This document shows positions 52,423 to 61,318 of a DNA stretch of 64,000 nt, piece by piece. The number at the start of each line of letters is the position of its first letter. The first letter of the stretch is position 1. This DNA comes from Clostridiaceae bacterium (GTDB lineage Bacteria; Bacillota_I; Bacilli_A; Erysipelotrichales; Coprobacillaceae), in NCBI GenBank assembly GCA_902363625.1, contig CABJAS010000004.1, positions 1-64,000 of the forward strand. The letters are read 5' to 3'. The notes beneath the pieces were generated by a model. The model searched no databases. It saw nothing but the letters and a program-made list of their open reading frames with translations, and was not told the DNA's origin. The position numbers and the translations under genes were made by a program.

Positions 52423-52450
52423 TTGCATATTTTTAAAAATATATTATAAT
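52423..52450 (+). promoter_or_regulatory. dusB promoter
   Basis: TTGCAT (52423-52428) and TATAAT (52445-52450) with a 16-base spacer, about 30 bases before dusB. Confidence 0.65.
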
Positions 52451-52482
52451 TTGTTAAGTATAAAAATGAAGGAAGTGAAAAC

Positions 52483-53499
52483 ATGCATATTGGTAATGTA
52501 GAGATTAAAAATAGAATTATTATGGCACCCTTGGCAGGTATCACGAATATTGCGTTTCGTAAGATTATTAAATCATTCGGAGCCGGACTTGTTTATTCCG
52601 AGATGGTAAGTGATAAAGCGATTATATATGGAAATAAAAAAACATTAGAAATGCTTCAAGTAGATGAAAGTGAGCATCCAATTAGTATGCAGGTATTTGG
52701 CGGGGATAAGGAATCAATCGTGGAAGCCGCTCAATTTATTGATCAGCATTCTAATTGTGATATTATTGATATTAATATGGGATGTCCGGTGAATAAAGTA
52801 TTAAAGTCAGATGCCGGAAGTAAGCTTTTGCTTTATCCTGATAAAATATACGATATTGTTAAAGCAACGGTAGAGGCAGTAAGTAAGCCGGTAACGGTTA
52901 AAATTCGCAGTGGCTTTGATTTTGATCATATTAATGCAGTGGAAGTAGCAAAACTGATTGAAAAAGCAGGAGCTAGTGCGATCGCTATTCATGGACGAAC
53001 TCGTTCTCAAATGTATGAAGGAAAAGCAGATTGGAGCATTATTAAACAAGTTAAAGATGCTGTGAGCATTCCTGTTATTGGAAACGGAGATGTCAAAACA
53101 GCAAAGGATGCGCAGCGCATGTTAGACGAAACCGGTGTGGATGCAGTTATGGTGGGACGTGCGGCATTAGGAAACCCATGGGTTATTCAGCAGATGGTGG
53201 CTTATGTAGAAAACGGAATTGAGCTTGCTGATCCAACCTATGAGGAAAGAATTGAACAATGTTTAAAACATGCTCGGGAACTGATTGAATTTGAGGGAGA
53301 GCGTTTAGCGATTCGCGAAATGCGCGGACACGCACCTTGGTATATAAAAGGGGTTAAATCTTCAAGCTACGTTAAAAATCAATTGTCAAAGATTGAAACA
53401 TATCAGCAATTAGAAGAAATCTTAAACGATTATTCGCAGTATTTAAACACCGGAGATAAAAGTATTATTGAGAAATGGGATAAACAATGCGACTCTTAG
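52483..53499 (+). CDS. dusB: tRNA-dihydrouridine synthase
   Basis: 338 aa, FMN-dependent TIM barrel that reduces uridines in tRNA. Signatures: IIMAPLAGITNIAFRKI, ISMQVFGGD, catalytic Cys in INMGCPVNKVLKSDAGS, VTVKIRSGFD, IHGRTRSQMYEGKADW and VMVGRAALGNPW. Likely DusB type; the gene order near ftsH/hslO/lysS matches Bacillus. GAAGGAAG precedes the ATG. Confidence 0.94.
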   Translation: MHIGNVEIKNRIIMAPLAGITNIAFRKIIKSFGAGLVYSEMVSDKAIIYGNKKTLEMLQVDESEHPISMQVFGGDKESIVEAAQFIDQHSNCDIIDINMGCPVNKVLKSDAGSKLLLYPDKIYDIVKATVEAVSKPVTVKIRSGFDFDHINAVEVAKLIEKAGASAIAIHGRTRSQMYEGKADWSIIKQVKDAVSIPVIGNGDVKTAKDAQRMLDETGVDAVMVGRAALGNPWVIQQMVAYVENGIELADPTYEERIEQCLKHARELIEFEGERLAIREMRGHAPWYIKGVKSSSYVKNQLSKIETYQQLEEILNDYSQYLNTGDKSIIEKWDKQCDS

Positions 53500-53930
53500 T
53501 TGATGGAGATGCCTGCCCTGTATTAAGTATTGTTGAAGAGATGGTGCAAGAAAAACATTTGGAACTGGATATTTTCTGTGATATGAATCATGCCTTATAC
53601 AGTGACATTGGAAGGGTACATATCATTGATCAGGGAGCAGATGCCGTTGATTTTGCCTTACTAAAAGCAGTCAGCAAAGGAGATATTGTAATTACACAAG
53701 ATTATGGTTTAGCAACCCTCGTCTTATCTAAAGAGGCAAAAGCCTTGCATCCTGATGGGCGTATCTATGATAATGATAATATTGAAGAAATGCTGTTTGG
53801 TCGCTATGTGAGTAAAAAACAGCGCCAATCCAAACAAAAAGTCCACTTACGCGGACCGAAAAAACGAACTCGAGAAGATGATGAACATTTTTATGAGCAG
53901 CTTCTGCTATTAATTGAAACCAATCAGTAA
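53487..53930 (+). CDS. UPF0178 (YaiI/YqxD) family protein
   Basis: 147 aa, overlapping dusB by 13 bases. Matches the family: MRLLVDGDACPVLSIVEEM, DAVDFALLKAVSKGDIVITQDYGLA, and the C-terminal basic RGPKKRTREDDEHF. The conserved Asp pattern suggests a PIN-like nuclease-related fold; function is uncharacterised. Confidence 0.9.
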   Translation: MRLLVDGDACPVLSIVEEMVQEKHLELDIFCDMNHALYSDIGRVHIIDQGADAVDFALLKAVSKGDIVITQDYGLATLVLSKEAKALHPDGRIYDNDNIEEMLFGRYVSKKQRQSKQKVHLRGPKKRTREDDEHFYEQLLLLIETNQ

Positions 53931-53948
53931 CTGGTTTCAATTTTTTTA
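53922..53948. terminator. Bidirectional terminator of UPF0178 and GNAT genes
   Basis: GAAACCA pairs with TGGTTTC, then AATTTTTTT; the two genes converge here. It includes the end of the UPF0178 gene. Confidence 0.7.
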
Positions 53949-54395
53949 CAGATTTTTTAAAAAAGCTTTTTTTGCATTAGAATCAAAACCACAGTCTTTA
54001 TAAAAGTTAAGTGTACTTTTTTCTTTGGAACCAGTCATCAGCATCACTTTATAACAATCCACCTCTTTTGCAATCGTGATTGCTTGATCAATCAGCATAG
54101 AAGCATAATGTTGACCACGATAATCACTATGTGTAACAACATTTTCAATGAGGGCATAAGGACGATGGTTATGTGTTAGATTTTGAATAACAATAAGGGT
54201 GACAGTTGATACCACATGCTGATCCTTGATTCCGACAAGCAAGTAGTAATAAGGATCTTTCTCAAATGAAGCAATCATCTTTTTCCAAACATCAATATCT
54301 TGTGGCTCTTGTGGTGATGTTGACGTTAAATGATTTAAATAAAGTTCTTTCAAATCTTCAGCGTCATGAATACATGATTTTCTAATTTCGATCAT
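53946..54395 (-). CDS. GNAT-family N-acetyltransferase
   Basis: 149 aa. GNAT core: ENVVTHSDYRGQHYASMLIDQAITIAKEVDCYKVMLMTG and YKDCGFDSNAKKAF. AAAGGAG precedes the ATG. Single-gene unit; substrate unknown. Confidence 0.88.
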   Translation of the reverse strand: MIEIRKSCIHDAEDLKELYLNHLTSTSPQEPQDIDVWKKMIASFEKDPYYYLLVGIKDQHVVSTVTLIVIQNLTHNHRPYALIENVVTHSDYRGQHYASMLIDQAITIAKEVDCYKVMLMTGSKEKSTLNFYKDCGFDSNAKKAFLKNL

Positions 54396-54493
54396 AAAAA
54401 TCTCCTTTTCTTTAATTTATATATAGTTCTGATAGGAAGTCAATCGTACCGATAGTCTCTCTATTAAAAAAATAATATTATTTTATAAATCTA

Positions 54494-54543
54494 TTGACAA
54501 ATAATAGATATAACGTTATATTGTGTATATACGATATATACAA
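54494..54543 (+). promoter_or_regulatory. Promoter and operator of the ABC transporter operon
   Basis: TTGACA (54494-54499) and TATATT (54517-54522), spacer 17. Directly after the -10, GTGTATATA (54523-54531) and TATATACAA (54535-54543) form an imperfect palindrome with a 3-base centre, a probable site of the YtrA-type GntR repressor encoded downstream. Confidence 0.7.
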
Positions 54544-54562
54544 TATATAAGGAGAGATGAAA

Positions 54563-55420
54563 ATGACACAGTTACTATCAGTAAAAAATTTAAACAAGCG
54601 TTTTCCTAATTTTCAGTTAAAAAATATAAATGTGGAGTTAGACGGTGGTTTGGTTTTAGGATTGATCGGTGAAAATGGTGCCGGTAAAACAACCTTCTTA
54701 AAGTGTATCTTGAATATGATGCATATCGACAGTGGTGAGGTTTTAATACTCGGACAAAATATGAATAATGCCGAAAAGGATGTGAAAAAAGAACTTGGAG
54801 TTGTTTTTGAGCAGTGTCCGTTTGGAGATCATATAGAAATCAAAGATGTGGCAGACATCATCAGAAGAATGCACCCAAAATTTAATGAAGCGAAGTTTTA
54901 TGATTACATAGAGCATTTTGGACTGCCTAGAAAACAGAAAATAAAAACTTTTTCAAAAGGAATGAAAATGAAGCTTTCAATCGTGACTGCATTGGCGTGT
55001 GATCCAAAGTTACTTATATTAGATGAACCTACCAGCGGATTAGATCCTGTAGTTCGAGGTGAAATTTTGGATATCTTCTCTGATTTTGTCAGTGATGAAG
55101 AACATGGCATCATCTTTTCGAGTCATATTACCAGTGATATTGAACAGATAGCAGATTATGTTGTTTATATAGACCATGGACAAATTGTTTTCAATAAGGA
55201 AAAGGATGAAATCAGAGATAACTTTGCTATTGTTAAGATGACGGCAGAACAATTTAGTCATTTTGACTCACAGCTTTGTTTGGGGTATGAAAAAAATCAG
55301 TTTGGCGTTGAAGCATTGGTAGAAAATAAATCAGACATTCAGGAGGCCTATCCGGAATTAATATTTGAACGTGTGAATCTTGATCAAATCATGAGATACC
55401 ATAGTAAGGGAGGAAAATAA
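54563..55420 (+). CDS. ABC transporter ATP-binding protein
   Basis: 285 aa; the ATG at 54563 has AAGGAGA at proper spacing. Walker A GENGAGKTT (about 37-45), signature FSKGMKMKL, Walker B LLILDEP, H-loop SSHIT. The C-terminal extension matches the YtrB/EcsA-like group. Paired with the ABC-2 permease that follows and the YtrA-type GntR gene; probably exports a peptide or antibiotic. Confidence 0.92.
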   Translation: MTQLLSVKNLNKRFPNFQLKNINVELDGGLVLGLIGENGAGKTTFLKCILNMMHIDSGEVLILGQNMNNAEKDVKKELGVVFEQCPFGDHIEIKDVADIIRRMHPKFNEAKFYDYIEHFGLPRKQKIKTFSKGMKMKLSIVTALACDPKLLILDEPTSGLDPVVRGEILDIFSDFVSDEEHGIIFSSHITSDIEQIADYVVYIDHGQIVFNKEKDEIRDNFAIVKMTAEQFSHFDSQLCLGYEKNQFGVEALVENKSDIQEAYPELIFERVNLDQIMRYHSKGGK

Positions 55421-55421
55421 A

Positions 55422-56060
55422 ATGACAGGATTAATGTTTAAAGATCTAATAAATTTAAAATCTTATGCTAAATCTATTGGCTTAATGTGTGCTGTTTTCT
55501 TAGTTATCAGTATTATGAATGAATCACCGGCATTCTTTACCGGATATATTCAGATGCTGAGCATTGTTCTTATCTTAGCTACATTTGGATATGATGAAAG
55601 AGTAGAATGGGACCACTATGCAATGACCTTGCCAATTAAGCGAAATGATATTGTTAAATCTAAATATATCCTTGCTTATGGCACTGTTCTTCTTATGACG
55701 ATTATCGGAGCAATTACCATTGTTATTGTAAGTTTGGTTCAAAATAAAGATATTATGGCGGATGGAAATATGATGGCGAATATATTAATTGCATCCATTG
55801 TCAGTCTGGTGATAGCAGTCGTTATTCCCTTCACATTTAAATATGGAAGTGAAAAAGGTCGTTATGTTATGATGTCTATCGTTGTGATTCCTTTTGGATT
55901 TGCCGCTATCTTAAATGCATTGAATGTTTCAATGGAAAGTATTGTTCAATTTGTAGAAATGCTTTCTAAATACCCTGTTATATATCCTTTTGTTATTATT
56001 ATTGCAATAGGAATTTCCTATATGTTTTCAATCAAAATTTTTGATAAGAAAGAATTTTAA
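55422..56060 (+). CDS. ABC-2 type transporter permease
   Basis: 212 aa with six hydrophobic helices (SIGLMCAVFLVISIMN, MLSIVLILATFGYDER, YILAYGTVLLMTIIGAITIVIVSLV and others). Typical of ABC_2 permeases of peptide-resistance exporters. Starts 2 bases after the ATPase gene, behind GGAGG. Confidence 0.88.
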   Translation: MTGLMFKDLINLKSYAKSIGLMCAVFLVISIMNESPAFFTGYIQMLSIVLILATFGYDERVEWDHYAMTLPIKRNDIVKSKYILAYGTVLLMTIIGAITIVIVSLVQNKDIMADGNMMANILIASIVSLVIAVVIPFTFKYGSEKGRYVMMSIVVIPFGFAAILNALNVSMESIVQFVEMLSKYPVIYPFVIIIAIGISYMFSIKIFDKKEF

Positions 56061-56089
56061 TTGACAAATTCTAAAATATTTGGTTGTAT
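56061..56089 (+). promoter_or_regulatory. Secondary promoter before the GntR gene
   Basis: TTGACA (56061-56066) and TTGTAT (56084-56089), spacer 17, right after the permease stop; the regulator may be expressed independently. Confidence 0.45.
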
Positions 56090-56113
56090 AAAAGAAAGGA
56101 TTGGGGTGTGAAA

Positions 56114-56482
56114 ATGGATATTATCATAAATAATGCGAGTAATCAACCATTATATGAACAGATCGTCACACAGATTAAGCAATTAATCATTTCCAATGTT
56201 TTAAAAGAGGGAGAAGCACTTCCCTCTATGCGTCTGTTAGCAAAAGAATTAAAAATCAGTGTCATCACGACAAAGCGTGCCTACGAAGAACTCGAAAGAG
56301 AAGGATTCATCGAAACGGTTACCGGTAAGGGCAGTTTTGTTTCAGCAAAAAATCCGGAGCTTCTTAAAGAAGAAAGCTACCGAATCATTGAACAATATTT
56401 GAATAAAGTAGTGGAAAAAGCGAAGCTATGCGGGTTAAGTAAACAGGAAATATTAGAATTATTAGATACATTATATGAATAA
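56114..56482 (+). CDS. GntR-family regulator, YtrA subfamily
   Basis: 122 aa from the ATG at 56114; upstream in-frame ATG lacks a site. Winged HTH (about 10-75): PLYEQIVTQIKQLIISNVLKEGEALPSMRLLAKELKISVITTKRAYEELEREGFI. The short C-terminal dimerisation helix (about 80-122) is typical of YtrA. These regulators repress an adjacent ABC transporter operon, which is what lies upstream. Confidence 0.9.
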   Translation: MDIIINNASNQPLYEQIVTQIKQLIISNVLKEGEALPSMRLLAKELKISVITTKRAYEELEREGFIETVTGKGSFVSAKNPELLKEESYRIIEQYLNKVVEKAKLCGLSKQEILELLDTLYE

Positions 56483-56483
56483 A

Positions 56484-56544
56484 AGGGATCTTTGTGATCC
56501 CAATGGCGTAAACCTAGAATTATCGGTGCTTACGCTTTTTTATT
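56484..56544 (+). terminator. Terminators after the GntR gene
   Basis: GGGATC-TTTGT-GATCCC hairpin (about 56486-56502), then GCGTAA..TTACGC (about 56507-56536) followed by T5. The second could also end the converging reverse operon. Confidence 0.6.
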
Positions 56545-57475
56545 TATTCATAAAGGCATTTAACTGATCGATAGTTGGCAGCCCCTCATTATCGCCCATG
56601 ACACTGACCTGTATAGCCCCAATGGCATTTGCTCGGTCACTGGCTTCTTTTAAAGAAAGACCTTCGAGTACAGCACTGATCATTCCTACCGCAAAGCCAT
56701 CCCCGGCACCAACGGTATCAACAACTTTTTCGACTTTATAGCCAGGCTGTATGAAACATTCCTGATCACTTTTTATGAAAGCACCATCGCTACCTAATTT
56801 AATAATCACTTTTTTGATTCCCATCTGATGATAATAATCTGCAATTCTATTAGGATCATCACTTCCCATTAGAGTTTTAGCTTCGCTGATTCCCGGCAGA
56901 ATCATATCGGCATAAGCGGCAATTTCATGAATAGTTTCAATCATCACTTTTTCACTAGTCCATAAAAGCGGACGTAGATTAGGGTCAAAGGAAATCTTTA
57001 AACCGCTTGATTTAGCTTTTTTAACAAGCCGCATAGTCGCTTCACGACAGTTTTCACTTAATGCACATGGAATACCCGTTACATGAAGCAGATCGTATTG
57101 GTCTAAGTTTAATGTATCTATAATACTTGGATTCATTTGGGAAAAGGCAGATCCTTTGCGATAATAAGCAATTTCCGGATCTCCTTTTTCAACAATGTTT
57201 TTCATCATCATTCCCGTTTTATAAATAGGATCGTAACTAATCATTGAAGTATCAATATTTTCTTCAATTAATTTTTGACTAATACCATGACCTAAAGGAT
57301 CTTCTCCTAATCTTGTCAGGTAAGTGACTTTATGACCTAGACGAACGAGTCCGATTCCAACATTAATTTCCGCCCCGGCTAAACTACGCTCAAATTTTTT
57401 AACTTCATCTAATGAACCATATTCCGTTGCGGTAAAAAGAGCCATGGGTTCCCCAAATAATAATATCTTTGCCAT
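56540..57475 (-). CDS. kdgK: 2-keto-3-deoxygluconate kinase (PfkB family)
   Basis: 311 aa ribokinase-fold kinase. N-terminal LLFGEPMALFTATEYG, anion-hole signature DTVGAGDGFAVGM and the NAIGAIQV end. It overlaps the preceding aldolase gene by one base, in an operon with a KDPG aldolase and an IlvD/Edd dehydratase. KDG kinase converts KDG to KDPG, fitting this context. The gene is last in the operon. Confidence 0.9.
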   Translation of the reverse strand: MAKILLFGEPMALFTATEYGSLDEVKKFERSLAGAEINVGIGLVRLGHKVTYLTRLGEDPLGHGISQKLIEENIDTSMISYDPIYKTGMMMKNIVEKGDPEIAYYRKGSAFSQMNPSIIDTLNLDQYDLLHVTGIPCALSENCREATMRLVKKAKSSGLKISFDPNLRPLLWTSEKVMIETIHEIAAYADMILPGISEAKTLMGSDDPNRIADYYHQMGIKKVIIKLGSDGAFIKSDQECFIQPGYKVEKVVDTVGAGDGFAVGMISAVLEGLSLKEASDRANAIGAIQVSVMGDNEGLPTIDQLNAFMNK

Positions 57476-58443
57476 TATTTCACCTTCTTATCTATCAAAT
57501 GACAAGCCATGCCGCCAATTTCTTCTTTAAGATAAATAAAGGTAATCTGTCCTTTTTCATTTTTACGGACTGTCTCATAATCAAAAGTATAGCCCGCCTT
57601 TTCAAGGAAAAAGATCGCTCTTTGAACATTAGCGGTTGAAAAACCTAAATGCCCGTTAGTTCCCGGTGAACCTGCTGGCATTACTTCTAAACGATCAACA
57701 AATATAGAAGCCGGCTTCTTGTCCAATGGCGTACCTAAAAACTGGCTGAAACGATGTGCCACCTGTGAACTGGACTGATCCTTTGGACTATTAATACCTA
57801 CATGATGAAATTGAATATCCAGCATTTTTAAAACCGCAAGTTGAGTTAATTCAGCAATCTCATCAAAGCGTTTTTCCTTTACTAAAGCATCTGGCACCAT
57901 CCATGTTCCACCACAAGCAATTATTTTATCAAACTCTAAATAACTATTTAAATTATCAGGGTTAATCCCGCCTGTAGGCATAAATTTTAGCTGTCCATAA
58001 GGTGCTGACATAGCTTTAATGCTTTTTAAGCCACCGCTTGCTTCAGCAGGAAAGAATTTAACGACATCTAAACCAAATTCAATCGCTTTTTCCATATCAC
58101 TTGGACACGATGTTCCTGGTATTATAGGATAATTTTTTTCTAAACAATAAAGGACAGTATTAGGGTTAAAGCCCGGTGAGATAATAAATTCACTGCCTGC
58201 TTCAATCGCTTCATCAACTTGCTTACTATTTAAAACAGTTCCGGCACCAATCAGCATATCGGGACAAGCCTGTTTCATTGCTTTAATGGCCTCAGCAGCG
58301 CAATCCGTTCTAAATGTCACTTCCGCTACAGGTAATCCCCCTTGACACAGAGCCTTTGCTAAAGGGACAGCGTCTTCTAGTCTTTCTATTTTAATAACGG
58401 GGACAATCCCGTACTTTGCTAGTTTTTCAACAATTGGATACAT
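57475..58443 (-). CDS. eda: KDPG/KHG aldolase fused to a C-terminal VOC-like domain
   Basis: 322 aa against about 210 for ordinary Eda. Residues 1-210 form the aldolase: VTFRT with the catalytic Glu, GAGTVLN, and VVKFFPAEASGG with the Schiff-base Lys. Residues about 215-322 are a further domain, FHHVGINSPKD, GTNGHLGFSTANVQRAIFFLEKAGYT and GGMACHLID, like a VOC/glyoxalase half. It cleaves KDPG into pyruvate and glyceraldehyde-3-phosphate; the role of the extra domain is unknown. Confidence 0.9.
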   Translation of the reverse strand: MYPIVEKLAKYGIVPVIKIERLEDAVPLAKALCQGGLPVAEVTFRTDCAAEAIKAMKQACPDMLIGAGTVLNSKQVDEAIEAGSEFIISPGFNPNTVLYCLEKNYPIIPGTSCPSDMEKAIEFGLDVVKFFPAEASGGLKSIKAMSAPYGQLKFMPTGGINPDNLNSYLEFDKIIACGGTWMVPDALVKEKRFDEIAELTQLAVLKMLDIQFHHVGINSPKDQSSSQVAHRFSQFLGTPLDKKPASIFVDRLEVMPAGSPGTNGHLGFSTANVQRAIFFLEKAGYTFDYETVRKNEKGQITFIYLKEEIGGMACHLIDKKVK

Positions 58444-58455
58444 GATGTTTCCTCC

Positions 58456-60171
58456 TTATATCATTCGTCCGCCATTCATCGGTGAATCGGCTAAACGGGT
58501 ATAGATGGATAAGATTCCATCCTTATATTTAGCTGGCTTTGGCTTCCATTTATTTTTTCTTTCAGCTAGTATTTTTTCAATAGTTTCAGGGCTTTCCTCT
58601 TTTCCATTAATTCCAATTATAGCGAGTATACGCTTTTCAACATCAATGTGGATTAAATCGTTTTCCTCAACCAATGCGATAGGACCCCCTGTTTGCGCTT
58701 CTGGTGAAACATGACCGATAACAGGTCCTTTACTTGCTCCAGAAAAACGACCATCTGTGATTAAAGCAATGCTGGCTGCTAATTTGGGATCTGAACTGAT
58801 TGCTTCTGAAGTGTAAAACATTTCCGGCATTCCGCTGCCTTTAGGTCCTTCATAACGAATAAACACGGCATCACCTGGCTGTATGCGTTTATGAATAATC
58901 GCATCAATGGCTTCTTCTTCACTATCAAATGGACGTGCTTTTAATGTTGCTTTCATCATCTCTTTTGGACAAGCTGAATGTTTGATCACGGAACCATCCG
59001 GTGCCAAATTTCCTTCTAATATCGCAATCGTACCATCTGTTCCGATCGCATGGTCAAAATCACGAATAACATCTGTGCGTTTTAATCCGGTCTTATCAAG
59101 ATAACCCTGACATTTTTCATAGTAACCATTTTGTTTTAATTCATCTAAGTTTTCACCTAATGTTTTCCCTGTCACTGTCATTACATCTAAATGCAGCTGA
59201 TTTCTGATTTCTTCCATGACTGCCGGAACACCGCCAGCATAATAGAAATATTCCGCAGGCCATTTCCCAGCAGGACGAATATCTAATAAATAATGGGCTC
59301 CACGATGCAGTTTATCAAATTTTCTTGCATCCAGATCAATTCCGAATTCCTTTGCAATGGCAGGAATATGAAGCAACGTATTTGTACTTCCGGATATTGC
59401 TGCATGAACCATAATGGCATTTTCAAAGGATTTCATAGTGACAATTTCTCTTGGTGTTAAATTTTTTTTAGCTAGTTCAACAATCTGTTCCCCCGCTTTT
59501 TTAGAGATTGTCTTTAAATCTTCACATGTCGCAGGCATTAAAGCACTTCCTGGCAGCATTAAACCCAGTGCCTCCGCCATAATCTGCATAGTAGATGCCG
59601 TTCCCATGAATGAACAGGCTCCACAGCTTGGACACGCGTGATGTTTATAGTATTCAAATTTTTCTTTAGTAATTTCACCACGTAAATACATCGCACTGTA
59701 TTTACCGATTTGCTCTAAGGTAAGAAGATCCGGACCAGCCTCCATAACTCCACCAGTAACAAAAATGCAAGGAATGTTAATACGGCCTGCTGCCATTAAA
59801 TGAGAGGGTACCCCTTTATCACAGCTGCAGACAAACATTGCCCCATCAAATGGTGTAGCATTAGCATGGATTTCCGCCATACCGGCAATCATATCACGAT
59901 GAGCTAGTGAATAGTTGATACCATCATGCCCCTGCGCCTGTCCATCACAAATATCCGTAGTAAAATATTTAGCTGCCTTTCCTCCAACTTGATTGACTCC
60001 CTTTTCAGCTTCTAAGACCAATTCAAATAAGTGAGCACTTCCGGGATGGCTGTCTCCATAAGTGCTTTCAATCATAATTTGCGGTTTAGACAAATCTTCT
60101 ATGCTCCAACCCATACCAATTCTTAATGGGTCCATTTCGGGAGCAATTTTCCTAATCTCCTGACTTCTCAT
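58456..60171 (-). CDS. IlvD/Edd-family dehydratase, probably sugar-acid dehydratase
   Basis: 571 aa from the ATG at 60171 (AGGAGGAG upstream; an earlier in-frame ATG lies before that site). Fe-S cysteines in CDKGVPSHLMAAGR and HACPSCGACSFMGTASTM, plus CPKEM. The family covers IlvD, Edd and several aldonate dehydratases. Because KDG kinase is in the same operon, the product is most likely unphosphorylated KDG, so the substrate is probably a sugar acid such as gluconate, galactonate or a related acid. Confidence 0.82.
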   Translation of the reverse strand: MRSQEIRKIAPEMDPLRIGMGWSIEDLSKPQIMIESTYGDSHPGSAHLFELVLEAEKGVNQVGGKAAKYFTTDICDGQAQGHDGINYSLAHRDMIAGMAEIHANATPFDGAMFVCSCDKGVPSHLMAAGRINIPCIFVTGGVMEAGPDLLTLEQIGKYSAMYLRGEITKEKFEYYKHHACPSCGACSFMGTASTMQIMAEALGLMLPGSALMPATCEDLKTISKKAGEQIVELAKKNLTPREIVTMKSFENAIMVHAAISGSTNTLLHIPAIAKEFGIDLDARKFDKLHRGAHYLLDIRPAGKWPAEYFYYAGGVPAVMEEIRNQLHLDVMTVTGKTLGENLDELKQNGYYEKCQGYLDKTGLKRTDVIRDFDHAIGTDGTIAILEGNLAPDGSVIKHSACPKEMMKATLKARPFDSEEEAIDAIIHKRIQPGDAVFIRYEGPKGSGMPEMFYTSEAISSDPKLAASIALITDGRFSGASKGPVIGHVSPEAQTGGPIALVEENDLIHIDVEKRILAIIGINGKEESPETIEKILAERKNKWKPKPAKYKDGILSIYTRLADSPMNGGRMI

Positions 60172-60209
60172 TATTCTCCTCCTAGACATATGACGTCTTA
60201 TCTGCTATT

Positions 60210-60237
60210 ATTGTATCATGGAGCTGATATTTGTCAA
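60210..60237 (-). promoter_or_regulatory. Promoter and operator of the sugar-acid operon
   Basis: On the reverse strand, TTGACA (60232-60237) and TACAAT (60210-60215), spacer 16. The palindrome TATCA-N6-TGATA (60214-60229) lies between the two boxes. It is the likely binding site of the divergent FadR-type regulator. Confidence 0.7.
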
Positions 60238-60280
60238 TCGGCAGATGAAAAATAACGATGAATTGAAATAAGGTGAGAAG

Positions 60281-60958
60281 ATGGATAAAATAACAAGAAA
60301 CAAACCGTTAGCACAAATAGCGGCAGATCATATTGTGGATTATATTATGAATGGGACCGTAAAAAAAGGCGAACGTCTTCCAAGTGAGGGAGAATTAATG
60401 GAAATGCTTGGAGTTGGCAGAGGAACGATTCGTGAAGCTATCAAGATATTGGCATCTTTACACGTGGTAGAGATCCGCAGAGGGGTAGGGACATTTGTTT
60501 GTGAAAATATGGGGGTAAGTGAAGATCCTTTAGGTTTTCAGTATATTGAAGATAAATACAAGATTGTCTTAGATACTCTTGAATTACGCATGCTAATTGA
60601 ACCTAGCTTAGCAGCAAAAGCGGCTAAGAATGCAACCCAGCAGCAAATTAGTGAAATCGGTCGCTTATGTGATTTAGTAGAAGAAAAGATTAACAATAAA
60701 GAAGACTATTTGAATGAAGATCGATTGTTTCATACTAAAATAGCTGAAAGTTCAGATAATTTAGTGATTTCTAATCTCTTACCTATAATCCATGGATCCA
60801 TCGCATTATTAATGGAAACAAATAAGAAGGCTCTAACTAAGGAAACCGTGGTTACTCATCGTAAAATATATGAAGCAATCAAGGCACATGATGAAAAAGA
60901 AGCCTATCAGGCAATGGACGAACATCTGCGCCTTAATTTTAAGTCTATTTCTAAATAA
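60281..60958 (+). CDS. GntR-family regulator, FadR/FCD type
   Basis: 225 aa. N-terminal winged HTH (about 10-75): LAQIAADHIVDYIMNGTVKKG, LPSEGELMEMLGVGRGTIREAIKIL. C-terminal FCD domain (about 95-220): LDTLELRMLIEPSLAAKAAKNA, DRLFHTKIAESSDNLV, THRKIYEAIKAHDEKEA, with His/Asp residues that usually bind metal. Probably senses a sugar-acid metabolite and represses the divergent operon. AAGGTGAG precedes the ATG. Confidence 0.92.
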   Translation: MDKITRNKPLAQIAADHIVDYIMNGTVKKGERLPSEGELMEMLGVGRGTIREAIKILASLHVVEIRRGVGTFVCENMGVSEDPLGFQYIEDKYKIVLDTLELRMLIEPSLAAKAAKNATQQQISEIGRLCDLVEEKINNKEDYLNEDRLFHTKIAESSDNLVISNLLPIIHGSIALLMETNKKALTKETVVTHRKIYEAIKAHDEKEAYQAMDEHLRLNFKSISK

Positions 60959-60962
60959 ATGA

Positions 60963-60990
60963 GTTTAAGGGTTGCTTAACCTTTTTTTTA
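60963..60990 (+). terminator. Terminator after the FadR-type regulator
   Basis: AGGGTT-GCTT-AACCTT followed by T6. Confidence 0.65.
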
Positions 60991-61027
60991 TAGGTATTAT
61001 ATTAATAGATAATTAGACAATCATCTA
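60972..61027 (+). promoter_or_regulatory. Promoter and operator of the SdpR/SdpI-like operon
   Basis: TTGCTT (60972-60977) and TATTAT (60995-61000), spacer 17. AGATAATT-AGAC-AATCATCT (61007-61026) is a near-perfect palindrome just after the -10, covering the expected start; likely the site of ArsR-type autorepression. Confidence 0.6.
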
Positions 61028-61048
61028 AATAAGAAAGGTGGGAGAAAT

Positions 61049-61318
61049 ATGAATAATATTTTTAAAGCATTAAGTGACCCAACCCGACGTCAGATTCTGG
61101 AACTTTTAAAGGAACAGTCATTGAATGCCGGAGAGATAGCAGAATATTTTGATATTACCAAACCCTCTATTTCTCACCATTTGTCGATATTAAAAAACTG
61201 TGATTTAATTACTGATGAAAGACAAGGTCAAAATATCGTATATTCTTTGAATAGTACTATCTTTCAAGATGTGATAAAATGGTTTTACGATTTCATGGGG
61301 AGGGATCAAAATGAATAG
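61049..61318 (+). CDS. ArsR-family autorepressor, SdpR-like
   Basis: 89 aa winged HTH: FKALSDPTRRQILELLKEQS, AGEIAEYFDITKPSISHHLSILKN, then QGQNIVYSLNSTIFQDVIKWFYDF, as in SdpR. No metal-binding cysteines. Paired with an SdpI-like gene (8-base overlap), as in Bacillus sdpRI, where SdpR is sequestered by SdpI. AAAGGTGGG precedes the ATG. Confidence 0.92.
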   Translation: MNNIFKALSDPTRRQILELLKEQSLNAGEIAEYFDITKPSISHHLSILKNCDLITDERQGQNIVYSLNSTIFQDVIKWFYDFMGRDQNE

